Source of the DNA: Gordonia effusa NBRC 100432
GTDB taxonomy: Bacteria; Actinomycetota; Actinomycetes; Mycobacteriales; Mycobacteriaceae
DNA length: 64,000 nucleotides
Reading direction: 5' to 3'
Assembly (NCBI RefSeq): GCF_000241305.1
Contig: NZ_BAEH01000036.1
Coordinates: 62,001 to 126,000 of the forward strand
Within the stretch, counting starts at the first letter, position 1; every line of letters begins with the position of its first letter. The notes beneath the pieces were generated by a model that saw only the letters and a list, made by a program, of their open reading frames with translations, was not told the origin of the DNA and did no database searches. Both the position numbers and the translations under genes were made by a program. This document shows positions 30,756 through 39,001 of the stretch, piece after piece.

Positions 30756-31769
30756 CTACGACGTCAATAACTCTGCGACCCGGTCAGCGGTGTGGGGCGC
30801 TAACAGAATTCCGTTGCGGCCGTGGCCAGCGGCTACGACAACACGGTCATCCACTCGCTCGACGACAGGTACGCCGTCGTCGGTCATTGGTCGTAGGCCC
30901 GCGCCAACTTCTGTCAGGTCGTAGGTCCGTAATCCCGGCATGATCTCGCACGCGTCGCTCAACAAATCAGCAACGCCACCCACCTGCGGTGTCCGATCAT
31001 CTGGGTCGGCCGATTCATACTGCGTCGCGCCGACTACAACACCGTCGCCTCTCGGCACCAGATATACATTGCGGTTGTCGATCCGCCCGCGGATCACGTG
31101 CCGAGGCGGGGCGACCGACCACCGGGTGCGACCCAATCGCAGGACCTCACCCTTGGCTTCGTATATTCGCAGCCCCGGCCACAACCTGGCCGCATCCACG
31201 CCAGCCGCCAACAGAATCCGATCTGCCCGCACATCGGCGAGGTCAGTCACCCGGGCGTCGATGAACTCGACGCCCACGTCGGCAAGCGCGCGGCGCAACG
31301 CCGACAACAGGCGCCGATTGTCGACCGCCATCTCCCCGCGTGCCTGATACCCGCCCTGCAATCGCCCGCTGAGCATCGGCTCTTTCGCCCGTACCTGCGT
31401 CGCGCTGACCTCGGTCAATCTCGATGCCACCTCATCGTCGGACGACCAGACGAAGCGCGCCAATTGATGCAGATACTTCATGTCGGCCGCGGTGAACGCG
31501 ACGAACAGCGAATCGCGGGCCGCGACGATGTCGGGATCATCGAGTCTGCGCAACAGTTCGGGCCAGAGCCTTACCGAGGCGGCCGACAGTTCAAGCAGCG
31601 CCTCTTCGCCGGGGTGGCCCTCGCCGAGGGAGCCGAGCATGCCGGCTGCGACGTCGGAGGCTCGACGCGACACGCCGGCGTCGAATACGGTGACCCGCCA
31701 CCCGGCGTCGGCGGCACGCAACGCACAGGTCAACCCGATGACACCGCCACCGACGACCGCGAGATTCAT
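30756..31769 (-). CDS. thiO: Glycine oxidase ThiO
   Basis: 337-residue FAD-dependent amine oxidase that supplies dehydroglycine for thiazole formation. N-terminal dinucleotide fold VVGGGVIGLTCALRAADAGW, central RGEMAVDNRRLLSAL, and C-terminal GLRPMTDDGVPVV plus AAGHGRNGILLAP. ATG at 31769 follows the riboswitch, whose GGGAGG serves as ribosome site. First gene of thiO-thiS-thiG. Confidence 0.95.
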   Translation of the reverse strand: MNLAVVGGGVIGLTCALRAADAGWRVTVFDAGVSRRASDVAAGMLGSLGEGHPGEEALLELSAASVRLWPELLRRLDDPDIVAARDSLFVAFTAADMKYLHQLARFVWSSDDEVASRLTEVSATQVRAKEPMLSGRLQGGYQARGEMAVDNRRLLSALRRALADVGVEFIDARVTDLADVRADRILLAAGVDAARLWPGLRIYEAKGEVLRLGRTRWSVAPPRHVIRGRIDNRNVYLVPRGDGVVVGATQYESADPDDRTPQVGGVADLLSDACEIMPGLRTYDLTEVGAGLRPMTDDGVPVVERVDDRVVVAAGHGRNGILLAPHTADRVAELLTS

Positions 31770-31777
31770 GATGTGAT

Positions 31778-31882
31778 TCCTCCCTTCGCCGGCATGACCC
31801 GGATCAGGTTGTAACGGTCAGCGGATAGAAGGTCCGCACTCTCAGTCCAGCCCGTGCCCGCTTTCGGCACCCTCGGACTCCC
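31778..31882 (-). ncRNA. TPP riboswitch (THI element) of thiO-thiS-thiG
   Basis: On the minus strand the aptamer reads GGGTGCC..., a stem with GGGCAC, CTGAGA (plus-strand TCTCAG at 31840-31845), then ACCTGATCCGGGTCATGCC and GGCGAAGGGAGG. The terminal GGGAGG is 8-9 nt before the thiO ATG, so control is probably at translation initiation, as for thiC. The divergent thiE lies outside it. Confidence 0.93.
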
Positions 31883-31914
31883 GTGATCTCGCCGTCTAGC
31901 CTACCGTTGCGCGG

Positions 31915-32583
31915 GTGGACCTTCGCGCGCGACTTTCCCGAGCCCGCCTCTACCTATGCACCGACGCCCGCCGCGAACGCGGCGATCTGATCGAATTCGT
32001 CAGTGCCGCAATAGCGGGCGGCGTCGACATCGTGCAATTGCGCGACAAAGGTTCACCTGGTGAGCGCGAATTCGGGGCGCTGGAAGCCGGCGAAGAGCTG
32101 CAACTGCTCGCAAAACTCCGTGAGGTGACCGAGGCTTCGGGCGCTCTTCTCTCAGTTAACGACCGTGCCGATATCGCCGCGGCGGCGCGGGCCGATGTGC
32201 TGCATCTCGGCCAGGGCGACTTACCGATTGCCGTTGCCCGCGACATCGTCGGCGATGACATGATCGTCGGCTTGTCCACCCACGACGCTGAGCAAGCACG
32301 GGCTGCCGCGACGGCACCCGGCGTCGACTATTTCTGTGTCGGACCGTGCTGGCCGACACCGACTAAACCCGACCGCAGCGCGCCCGGACTGGGCCTGGTC
32401 CGCACCGCGGCGTCGTTGGATACCGATCGCCCGTGGTTCGCGATCGGCGGTATTGACGAACGACGCCTGCCCGAGGTGCTCGACGCCGGCGCCCGACGCA
32501 TCGTCGTCGTGCGGGCGATCACGCACGCGCCGGATGCTCAGGTGGCCGCTCGACAGCTGCGGTCGGCGACAGCTTCAGTCTGA
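31915..32583 (+). CDS. thiE: Thiamine-phosphate synthase ThiE
   Basis: 222-residue TIM-barrel enzyme joining HMP-PP and thiazole phosphate. Motifs [58 protein letters not shown] and FAIGGID are all present. GTG start at 31915 with no clear Shine-Dalgarno; a TAGCCT at 31897-31902 could be a -10 giving a very short or no leader. Divergent from thiO; 3' end overlaps the convergent HxlR gene by 9 bp. Confidence 0.95.
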   Translation: MDLRARLSRARLYLCTDARRERGDLIEFVSAAIAGGVDIVQLRDKGSPGEREFGALEAGEELQLLAKLREVTEASGALLSVNDRADIAAAARADVLHLGQGDLPIAVARDIVGDDMIVGLSTHDAEQARAAATAPGVDYFCVGPCWPTPTKPDRSAPGLGLVRTAASLDTDRPWFAIGGIDERRLPEVLDAGARRIVVVRAITHAPDAQVAARQLRSATASV

Positions 32584-32982
32584 TCGGTTGTCGTAACTGT
32601 CCCGAGCGGCGAGTATCTCGTCCATGTGCGCCTGCGCCCATGTCTTGAGTTGCCCGCACAGGATGCGCAGCGACGCGCCGAGTGGAGTGAGCGCGTAGTG
32701 CACCGTCACCGGAACGGTCGGGGTGACCGTGCGAGTAACCAAGCCGTCACGTTCGAGGTTGCGCAACGTCTGAGTCAACATCTTCTGACTTACCCCCGCG
32801 ATACTGCGGGACAGCTCGGAAAACCGTTGTGGCTCACCAGCTTCATCGATGGAGCAGAGCACCAACGCGACCCATTTGTCGGCGATCCGCTCAAGTAGCT
32901 GACGGCTCTTGCAGCCTGCCATGAACGCGTCGTAGGAACTCTTCTCCGCAGCCTTCTTCTGTGCCGCGGTCATGGTCGGCAT
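32575..32982 (-). CDS. HxlR-family transcriptional regulator
   Basis: 135-residue winged helix of the HxlR/YodB type: [49 protein letters not shown] and [10 protein letters not shown]. Cys near residue 24 sits where redox-sensing YodB-like members carry their reactive cysteine. Divergent from a broken NADPH:quinone oxidoreductase, the usual target pair for this family; the spacer has a direct-repeat operator. Confidence 0.9.
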   Translation of the reverse strand: MPTMTAAQKKAAEKSSYDAFMAGCKSRQLLERIADKWVALVLCSIDEAGEPQRFSELSRSIAGVSQKMLTQTLRNLERDGLVTRTVTPTVPVTVHYALTPLGASLRILCGQLKTWAQAHMDEILAARDSYDNRSD

Positions 32983-33006
32983 AAGCGATAACCTTTCCTC
33001 ACAGAT

Positions 33007-33035
33007 ACCTACTTACTTCTGGGTGCCTACTTACC
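33007..33035. promoter_or_regulatory. Direct-repeat operator between HxlR and the quinone oxidoreductase remnant
   Basis: ACCTACTTACT (33007-33017) and GCCTACTTACC (33025-33035) share CCTACTTAC, 18 bp start to start, with a third relative GACTTACT just after. Positioned 25 bp upstream of the HxlR ATG. Binding by the HxlR protein is inference from position. Confidence 0.5.
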
Positions 33036-33114
33036 AATAGAGACTTACTCGTCCAGAGTGGACTACGCATCGCACACAAGGCAAGCGTCCCCACGGACGA
33101 GAAGGTAGGAAATC

Positions 33115-34022
33115 ATGCGGGCGGCAATAATCAACTCACCCGGCGGGCCGGAGCAGATCGAGATCATCGAGGTCGCCCCTCCGATTCCCGGCCCCGGAGA
33201 AACGCTATTGAAGGTCGCGGCGGCGGCAATAAATCCGGTGGATCTGGCTACCAGAGCGGGAGTCTTCCACCAAGCTGGAGTAATTACGTCCGTGGGCTCA
33301 ATCGGACTGGGCTGGGATGTCGCGGGCGCCGTCGTCGCGCACGGACCTGACGTCGAAGACGCCATACCTGTCGGCACCCGCGTCGCAGCGCTCGCCGTCG
33401 GCATGGATCGACCGTTGGGCTCGCACGCGGACTACGTCATCGTGCCGGCGAGTTCGGTCGCCGTGATACCCAATGAGATCAGCGATGTCGATGCGGCCTC
33501 GATTCCGTTGAACACCCTTACCGCGGCGCAGGCTCTCGACATATTCGGCGCAGCGCGCGATCGAACCTTGCTGATCACCGGGGCGGCGGGCGCTGTCGGT
33601 TGTTATGCGGCCCAGTTGGCTACGGCGCTGGGCTGGCGAGTCACCGGACTCGCGCGCCGGACCGACGCTGCACTGCTCACCTAATTCGGCGTCGAGTTCA
33701 TCGAATCCCTCAATGCCACAATTCAATTCGATGCCATTCTCGATGCGGCTGGCCTCGACGATGACGCACTGAGCGCACTGCGTCCGGGCGGACACTACGT
33801 TGGGGTGACACCTCCATCTCCGACCACTCCCCCAACGGATCACGTGTCGACCTAGTCGGCGTCGTCCCTGACGGAGCGCGGCTGGCCACTCTATTGACCA
33901 GGTCGGCAGCGGGTGAACTGACTACCCGCGTCGCGACAACCCTGCCGCTCGCCGACGCGGCCGAGGGGCACCGACTCGTCGCCAAGGGCGGCCTACGAGG
34001 CCGAGTGGTGCTGGTCCCGTAG
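33115..34022 (+). pseudogene. Broken NADPH:quinone oxidoreductase (MDR superfamily)
   Basis: The first 189 codons encode an ordinary MDR protein (GPGETLLKVAAAAINPVD, the nucleotide fold LLITGAAGAVGCYAAQLA), but TAA at 33682-33684 interrupts it. The same frame then continues homologous (FGVEFIES...FDAILDAAGLDD...LRPGGHYVGV) up to about 33805, after which the matching sequence moves to another frame (SPNGSRVDLVGVVPDGARLA to GLRGRVVLVP, stop 34020-34022), consistent with a one-base deletion near 33805-33810. Two independent lesions argue for a real pseudogene. Complete length would be about 302 residues, normal for the family. Confidence 0.88.
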
Positions 34023-34024
34023 TC

Positions 34025-35347
34025 TCACCTAGCCCGCACCGGCTGCAGCGAATTCCCTCGCGGAATGTGGCCGCAGCTGGTGGGGGCAGGTTTGCCGGCG
34101 AACCGGTCGTTGATCCAAGGGAGTGCCTGTGCCGCCCAGACCAGTGCCGCGGTCTGATGGCTGGCATATTCCACCTGCTCATAGCGCACGCTCCGATTGC
34201 CGTCCGCACAGTACTGACGCGCCAACGATCGGACATCGCCCGCGATCATCACACCGTCGCCCACACCTACACCCGGTAGGTTTCCGGCGGTGCCTTCTAA
34301 TTCGCCGCGGGTGGACTGCACCAACAGGAGCGGCATCGTCGGAGTGGGCGCCTGACCCAGGTTGAGCTTGTTGGCGATCTCGACGAAGGGTTTCACGCTC
34401 GCCGGGTCGGCATACTGCGGTTTCACAATGTCGCGCCAGGCCAACAGCGGGTGGCGGTACAGCACGTCGGCGATCGACGCATGCGACAGCTGCCGCGTCA
34501 GTGCACGGCCTCGCGCACTGAGATACGGCGTGAGATCGGCGTCGTACGCGCGAATCGCACCGATGATCGCCATGACGGCGACACCCGACCAACCCAGACT
34601 TCCACTGACATAGCGCAGATTGTTGAACGGCGCGACCAGCAGACCACCGCCTGCGGCACCTACGAGTCGGGTGTTCACGTCTGGCGCGTACTTGGGCGCC
34701 AGGGTCGCGGCCCAGTTGGTCGCGATCGATCCGCCCGAATAGCCCATCAGAGCGACCTTGGTGCGACTAGTCAGACCGGTGTGCGCCGCGCGGCCGGCGG
34801 CCCGGATCGCGTCCAGAGTGTTGGTTCCGTATTCGGGTCCGGCCGCGAAGTCGGCGCGCTGTCCCTGGGTGTCGGTGACGATGACCGGGTAACCCTGCAG
34901 GAGCAGCGGGGTGATGAATGAGGTCTCGACCGTATTGATCAATCCGCCGAAAGTGACGTCGCCCGCGATCGATCGCGACGGGCTGTCAGCCGGATTGAGC
35001 GAGTCATAGAACGAGTTGTAGGCGATCGCCTGACCGCGTCGCGGCTTGCCAGGGGGCCTGAGGATCGACGTCACGTTCGCCGACGGCCGGCCTTGCGCAT
35101 CAATGGTCCGATAGACGAGTTGGACTACCGAGACTGGCGTAGAGATACCGCTCAGGTGGTAGCTGAGCTGCCGCGTCGCTAGGACATCGCCCGGCTGGGA
35201 ATGCCCGATCTCTGCTGTCGATCGACTGTAGAACGGGTCAGCCTCGGCGATGCTGGCCGGCAGCGCGGTGATCAGCCCGATGGCGACGAGCGTGCACACT
35301 ACGCGCACAACGACTCGGCGGGTCTTTGAACCCGATTCGATGCTCAT
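34025..35347 (-). CDS. Secreted lipase, LIP family
   Basis: 440-residue alpha/beta hydrolase of the secretory-lipase family. N-terminal signal peptide (RRVVVRVVCTLVAIGLITALPASIAEA, cut likely after AEA), nucleophile elbow GYSGGS, and a C-terminal HQTAAL histidine region. Similar proteins in mycolic-acid bacteria hydrolyse triacylglycerols or esters outside the cell. ATG at 35347 overlaps the MBL gene stop by 4 bp, so both form one unit behind the TetR operator. Confidence 0.88.
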   Translation of the reverse strand: MSIESGSKTRRVVVRVVCTLVAIGLITALPASIAEADPFYSRSTAEIGHSQPGDVLATRQLSYHLSGISTPVSVVQLVYRTIDAQGRPSANVTSILRPPGKPRRGQAIAYNSFYDSLNPADSPSRSIAGDVTFGGLINTVETSFITPLLLQGYPVIVTDTQGQRADFAAGPEYGTNTLDAIRAAGRAAHTGLTSRTKVALMGYSGGSIATNWAATLAPKYAPDVNTRLVGAAGGGLLVAPFNNLRYVSGSLGWSGVAVMAIIGAIRAYDADLTPYLSARGRALTRQLSHASIADVLYRHPLLAWRDIVKPQYADPASVKPFVEIANKLNLGQAPTPTMPLLLVQSTRGELEGTAGNLPGVGVGDGVMIAGDVRSLARQYCADGNRSVRYEQVEYASHQTAALVWAAQALPWINDRFAGKPAPTSCGHIPRGNSLQPVRAR

Positions 35348-36141
35348 CGGCCGCCAACCTCCGTCTGCTGCGCCTCCGCGAGCATGACCGGATCATGTGC
35401 GCACACGATTCGCAGATCCGAATCTCCACGCTGATACAGATCAGCCAGCGTCGCGTGATTACGCCTCACCGCGCGCATATCCTCGGCGACGGCCTTCTCG
35501 AATAGTCGAAGGGACAGCGGCGTTTTCGTCGTGCCGTCGACCGTGCCGCGATGAAAGAACGCGTCGCCGCAGTGCAGAATCCAATGGTCTCCAGCGTCGA
35601 CGGCGACCGCCGCATGGCCAAGTGTGTGTCCCGGCATCGCGATGAGGGCGATGCCTTCGGAGATTTCGGCCAGTTGCATAACGTCGGTGAATCCCCGCCA
35701 CCAATCTCCGCGCGGTGTATGCGTCACGATGCGGTCGGCAACCGAATCAAGTTGTCGGCGACGGTATCTGGCGCGAGAGCGAAAGCCCGAGGAGAATGCC
35801 ACCGCATTCTCGACCGCCGTGGTGTGCACCTTGGCATCGGGAAAGTCAGACGCGCCGCCGATGTGATCGACGTCCAGATGGGTGGCGATTACGTGACGGA
35901 CGTCGGCGACGTCGTAGCCGAGCGCGACCACCTGCGCTGCCGCTGTCTCCTGAGTAACTAAGTCGGGCCTGATCACCCTCTTAATCGCGCCGATGCGGGC
36001 AGGGTCGGTTCGGTCGTCGTGCCCGTACCCGCTATCGACTAAAACCAAACCCTCGTCGGTCTCGATCAGTAGCACGTGACAGATCACCGGATCCGCTCCT
36101 GGTGGGCGCATGGTGCCGCAATTGAGATGATGGACTTTCAT
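35344..36141 (-). CDS. Metallo-beta-lactamase-fold hydrolase (lactonase-like)
   Basis: 265-residue MBL-fold protein; it resembles AHL-lactonase-like proteins (LIETDEGLVLVDSGYG, MPGHTLGH, HCGDAFF). The metal motif is THLDVDHIGG, that is HxDxDH instead of the usual HxHxDH, a variant known in some family members; remaining ligands (His in PGHT, Asp in CGDA, His in CAHD) are present. Substrate unknown. First gene of the pair with the secreted lipase and divergent from a TetR regulator whose palindrome lies 13 bp upstream of the ATG. Confidence 0.85.
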   Translation of the reverse strand: MKVHHLNCGTMRPPGADPVICHVLLIETDEGLVLVDSGYGHDDRTDPARIGAIKRVIRPDLVTQETAAAQVVALGYDVADVRHVIATHLDVDHIGGASDFPDAKVHTTAVENAVAFSSGFRSRARYRRRQLDSVADRIVTHTPRGDWWRGFTDVMQLAEISEGIALIAMPGHTLGHAAVAVDAGDHWILHCGDAFFHRGTVDGTTKTPLSLRLFEKAVAEDMRAVRRNHATLADLYQRGDSDLRIVCAHDPVMLAEAQQTEVGGR

Positions 36142-36153
36142 TCGAACACTCCT

Positions 36154-36170
36154 ATTGAACTCAGTTCAAT
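36154..36170. promoter_or_regulatory. TetR operator (perfect 17-bp palindrome)
   Basis: ATTGAACTCAGTTCAAT is a perfect palindrome with a central base, followed by a further GTTCA half at 36178. It lies 13 bp before the MBL-hydrolase start and 82 bp before the tetR start, the expected place for a shared autoregulated operator. Confidence 0.8.
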
Positions 36171-36252
36171 GAACGAGGTTCACTCTGGCAGAGATACTCG
36201 AACAATGTCAACAGCGCACAGTTGGTCGACACGTCGCAGCTACAATTCGGCT

Positions 36253-36843
36253 ATGGCCCGGCGAGTCGACAAGTCCGCGCGTCGCGCGGAGATCCTGCGG
36301 GCGGGCGACAGACTCCTGCGCGACCGCGGACTTCAAGCGTTGCAAATCCGGGAAGTGGCCCGCGAGGCCGGCGTCGCGGCTGGCACCGTCTACACCTACT
36401 TCGCGACCAAAGAGTCACTGTTCGCCGCGTTGTACGCCGAGCAGATTCTGCGGACCGTCGAAGAATTCAAGCCATACCTCGATTCTCCGCCGAGGGAGCA
36501 GTTCATCAGATTCGCCACCAGTTACCGCGACATGTACGGCGTCTTCGGTCGCGAAGTCGACGTCGCCTCGTTCGTTACCCCCGAGTCGCTTGTCGACGGA
36601 CGAACGGTCGAGGAATTGCTAAGTGCGACAAGCCAACTGGTCGAGTTGATGACCGAGTTCATCGCAAAACACGATGTGCCGCAACCGGAATTGACCCTCA
36701 CCATCCTCTGGTCACTACTATCGGGACTCGCCATGCACTACAGCGGACCGCGGCAAATGTTCGGCGCTTCCGACTGGGATGAGGCAGTTGGGTTCGCGGC
36801 CGACAAATTGGTCGACATCTTGCTGCCGAGCACCAAGCAATAG
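36253..36843 (+). CDS. TetR-family transcriptional regulator
   Basis: 196 residues with an N-terminal HTH (LQALQIREVAREAGVAAGTVYTYFATKESLFAALYAEQ) given in parts: GVAAGTVYTYF is the recognition helix. ATG at 36253 (MARRVDKSARRAEIL) is chosen because a -10-like TACAAT at 36241-36246 puts the transcription start on it; there is no Shine-Dalgarno. Likely represses itself and the divergent MBL-hydrolase/lipase pair. Confidence 0.88.
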   Translation: MARRVDKSARRAEILRAGDRLLRDRGLQALQIREVAREAGVAAGTVYTYFATKESLFAALYAEQILRTVEEFKPYLDSPPREQFIRFATSYRDMYGVFGREVDVASFVTPESLVDGRTVEELLSATSQLVELMTEFIAKHDVPQPELTLTILWSLLSGLAMHYSGPRQMFGASDWDEAVGFAADKLVDILLPSTKQ

Positions 36844-36905
36844 CGCCCGCGAGTCAGGGAAAACCGAGTTGACCCGAGCCTTCGGCCGGAACTAGGCTTG
36901 GTCCC

Positions 36906-36953
36906 GTGCTTCAACTCATTCTCGTAACCCGCCGTAGCGGGGTCTGGATCTGA
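36906..36953 (+). CDS. Branched-chain leader peptide (attenuation)
   Basis: GTG-started 15-codon frame VLQLILVTRRSGVWI, with eight Leu/Ile/Val residues (the initiating V included), ending in TGA inside a set of mutually exclusive hairpins. Translation of the Leu/Ile/Val codons would report charged branched-chain tRNA levels to the downstream LeuA regulatory-domain gene. Peptides of the pattern L..L..VTRR are known ahead of leu/ilv genes of actinobacteria. Confidence 0.7.
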   Translation: MLQLILVTRRSGVWI

Positions 36954-36978
36954 CCGACCCCCCGCTGCGGGTTGTTAC
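36924..36978 (+). promoter_or_regulatory. Attenuator hairpins ahead of the LeuA-domain gene
   Basis: Strand 1:2 pairs CCCGC (36928-36932) with GCGGG (36937-36941). Strand 2:3 pairs AGCGGGG (36936-36942) with CCCCGCT (36960-36966). Strand 3:4 pairs CCCGC with GCGGG around 36961-36971 with a very tight loop. The whole stretch GTAACCCGC...GTTGTTAC also folds as one long imperfect hairpin. No long U-run follows, as usual in high-GC actinobacteria. Confidence 0.6.
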
Positions 36979-37140
36979 GTCTTCTGTCGGTCACTCGAAC
37001 TTCGACCGAAATGATCACACGAGATGCGTACTCTTCACTTTTCTGCGTCATCCTGTTCACGTCAGCCCCAATCTGGTTCCGCGCGGGGCGAGTTCCTCGG
37101 TTACTCGCTGCCTCGCGGTATTGCGCAAGAGGCAGCGAAT

Positions 37141-37518
37141 ATGGACTGGAACGGATTTACCTCAACCTATGCCCCCGAAGGCTCCATCCGACTGGGTTCG
37201 TGGACAATCGAACCCGCAGCACGAGACCAAATCGATTGTCGTGCAACACTTTCCATTGATGATCGCACAATGTCGTTGCACGCCAAGGCGTCCGGGCCGA
37301 TAAGCGCGATGACATCGATGCTCTATGACATCGGAGCACCGATACAGATCCTTAGCCTGCACCAGCGCACCAGCGGTGATCAGGTGATCACTTTTTTGCT
37401 CTGCGAAAACGATGATCGCCAATGCTGGGCAGCGGGATTCGGCGCCAGCTCAGACGAGGCCAGCGTCAACGCGTTGATTGCCGGAGCCAATCGACTACTG
37501 CCAACGGCGCGACTCTGA
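37141..37518 (+). CDS. Stand-alone LeuA regulatory (dimerisation) domain protein
   Basis: 125-residue protein resembling only the C-terminal allosteric domain of 2-isopropylmalate synthase: SIRLGSWTIEP, RATLSIDDRTMSLHAKASGP, SAMTSMLYDIGAPIQILS and a final ASVNALIAGANRLL. In full LeuA this domain binds leucine; here the catalytic barrel is absent and there is no LeuA gene nearby. ATG at 37141 follows AGAGG by ten bases; an upstream in-frame ATG at 37024 would add 39 residues without domain similarity. About 190 nt separate it from the leader peptide. Confidence 0.7.
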   Translation: MDWNGFTSTYAPEGSIRLGSWTIEPAARDQIDCRATLSIDDRTMSLHAKASGPISAMTSMLYDIGAPIQILSLHQRTSGDQVITFLLCENDDRQCWAAGFGASSDEASVNALIAGANRLLPTARL

Positions 37519-37598
37519 CCAGGCGGTTTTGCCACCTCTTGTATACCGTTCGACTGTATTGTTTAGACCACTAAGCCGGATCCGGACACACTGATGTC

Positions 37599-38189
37599 AT
37601 GGGGACACCTAGCAAACCGTGGTCCGAGCGCGCTCAGACGCGGGCGACCAGTGCGGTATTGCTATTCACCAGAACTTCGGCGGTTGTGCTGGCAATCGCT
37701 TTCGTATCGACGATTGGGTTGGGTACCGCAACCGCCTTTCCGACGTCGATTCCACCGCGGTCCGGCCCCAACCAAGCAACGACCACGGCAGCTCAGACGC
37801 CTAGTCAGCAAACCCGCGTCGAACAGCTTCCGGCGAACGTGGATGCGAATAGGGATACCGACAGTGTGCCGATCCCAACCAACTACAGATATGACGGCCC
37901 CGGCACTAAAGATGCCCGACATGATTACTGCTCATACTCACCCGATCAGTATCCTGCTCCAGGACGAAATGCCAATTTCAGTGGTGCCTGCGCCCGGCAC
38001 GATATGTGCTACGACGCGGCTGATGCCGCAAACCAAGGCTACGCAGGGTGTAACAATGCACTGTGGGTGGACATGACAACCGTTTGTAGCCACCAATACA
38101 AAATTTACGACCTACGGAGGCAGGGATGCTTGAGAGCGGCAGACGTCTATTGGATAGCTGTTACCGGCTCTCACGTAGGGCATCTATAG
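37599..38189 (+). CDS. Secreted prokaryotic phospholipase A2
   Basis: 196 residues with an N-terminal signal segment (VVLAIAFVSTIGLGTATA), a Pro/Thr/Gln-rich linker to about residue 85, and a PLA2 domain: DYCSYSPDQYP, FSGACARHDMCYDAA with the catalytic His-Asp pair and flanking cysteines, GYAGCNNALWVDM and further Cys that would form disulfides. This is the Streptomyces-type extracellular PLA2 family that cleaves the sn-2 ester of phospholipids. The next gene starts inside it (64-bp overlap). Confidence 0.88.
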   Translation: MGTPSKPWSERAQTRATSAVLLFTRTSAVVLAIAFVSTIGLGTATAFPTSIPPRSGPNQATTTAAQTPSQQTRVEQLPANVDANRDTDSVPIPTNYRYDGPGTKDARHDYCSYSPDQYPAPGRNANFSGACARHDMCYDAADAANQGYAGCNNALWVDMTTVCSHQYKIYDLRRQGCLRAADVYWIAVTGSHVGHL

Positions 38190-38602
38190 CCACACTAGTC
38201 GCCGTATTCGTGTTGATCGCGGTGTCGGGGTGCGATCGAAAACAGGATGAGAACGACCCTGGGCAAGCGACGATCGCCTACTTGAACGCTCTCGCGACGG
38301 GAGATCGAAACACAACACTGTCCACCACGTGTGGGCCTATCAATTGGTTCCTGGAAAAGACAACTGACAAGCAATTTATGGAATTTCGAAGCAGCGTTTT
38401 CGGCAATTCCAAGTCGCCAAAATTCGAAGTGGCACGGTCGAAGAAGACAGGCGACGACTATCTCGTAGTGGTACGTCAGGACGGCGTCGAGAAACCGGAT
38501 GATGCGCTCCTTGTTTCCCTGGACCAAGACGGGCACTACAAGGTCTGCGATAGTCAAGCCGAGCCGGCGGGAACGCCCGCGCCATACTCACCCGCTCCAT
38601 AG
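38126..38602 (+). CDS. Small lipoprotein overlapping the phospholipase gene, function unknown
   Basis: 158 residues; a hydrophobic signal SIATLVAVFVLIAVSGC ends in a lipobox (VSGC) and the mature part has an NTF2-like flavour (DPGQATIAYLNALATGD start, then a cysteine and beta-rich stretch, ending Pro-rich). ATG at 38126 has GGAGG six bases upstream, so the 64-bp overlap with the phospholipase gene appears genuine. Expression together with the phospholipase suggests a partner or immunity-like role, but this is inference. Confidence 0.72.
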   Translation: MLESGRRLLDSCYRLSRRASIATLVAVFVLIAVSGCDRKQDENDPGQATIAYLNALATGDRNTTLSTTCGPINWFLEKTTDKQFMEFRSSVFGNSKSPKFEVARSKKTGDDYLVVVRQDGVEKPDDALLVSLDQDGHYKVCDSQAEPAGTPAPYSPAP

Positions 38603-38616
38603 GCTTAGATCGGGAA

Positions 38617-38979
38617 ATGCACATGCGAGTCGGAATCGCATTGTCGCTCTTTGTGGTGATGTGTCTAACCATGATCGGGCTAGGTCTCTTCACTACAACT
38701 ATGTGGGTCTTGTACCTGCTGTTCGGTATCGCTGAACTCGCTGGCGCTGCATATCTGCGGCATCGCCGAGGCAGTTGGCTGGTGGTAGCAACTCTCCTCG
38801 TCTTGGGTGTTTACCAGCTCGTACAGGGGATCTTCTGGCGATCTGCGACCGCCGAGCAAATCAATTCGGCCATCCCCATCGATAATGTTGGCGCGGCGAT
38901 GATCTGCCTGCTAGCAATCGTCTTGGTCCTCGCGGTGCCGTTGACAAATGATCCACACCGCCGCGCCAGGGGTCTCTGA
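38617..38979 (+). CDS. Four-helix small membrane protein, function unknown
   Basis: 120 residues with four hydrophobic stretches (about 6-27, 31-43, 53-71, 91-107) and a basic tail. Starts 14 bp after the lipoprotein stop, on the same strand, so it is likely the third gene of the phospholipase unit. No family recognised. Confidence 0.65.
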   Translation: MHMRVGIALSLFVVMCLTMIGLGLFTTTMWVLYLLFGIAELAGAAYLRHRRGSWLVVATLLVLGVYQLVQGIFWRSATAEQINSAIPIDNVGAAMICLLAIVLVLAVPLTNDPHRRARGL

Positions 38980-39001
38980 AGCGTGAAGGCAACGACGCGA
39001 C

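Noticed and set aside
37024..37140. Longer N-terminus for the LeuA-domain protein starting at 37024
   Set aside because: The 39 extra residues have no domain similarity and the ATG at 37141 has a better ribosome site.
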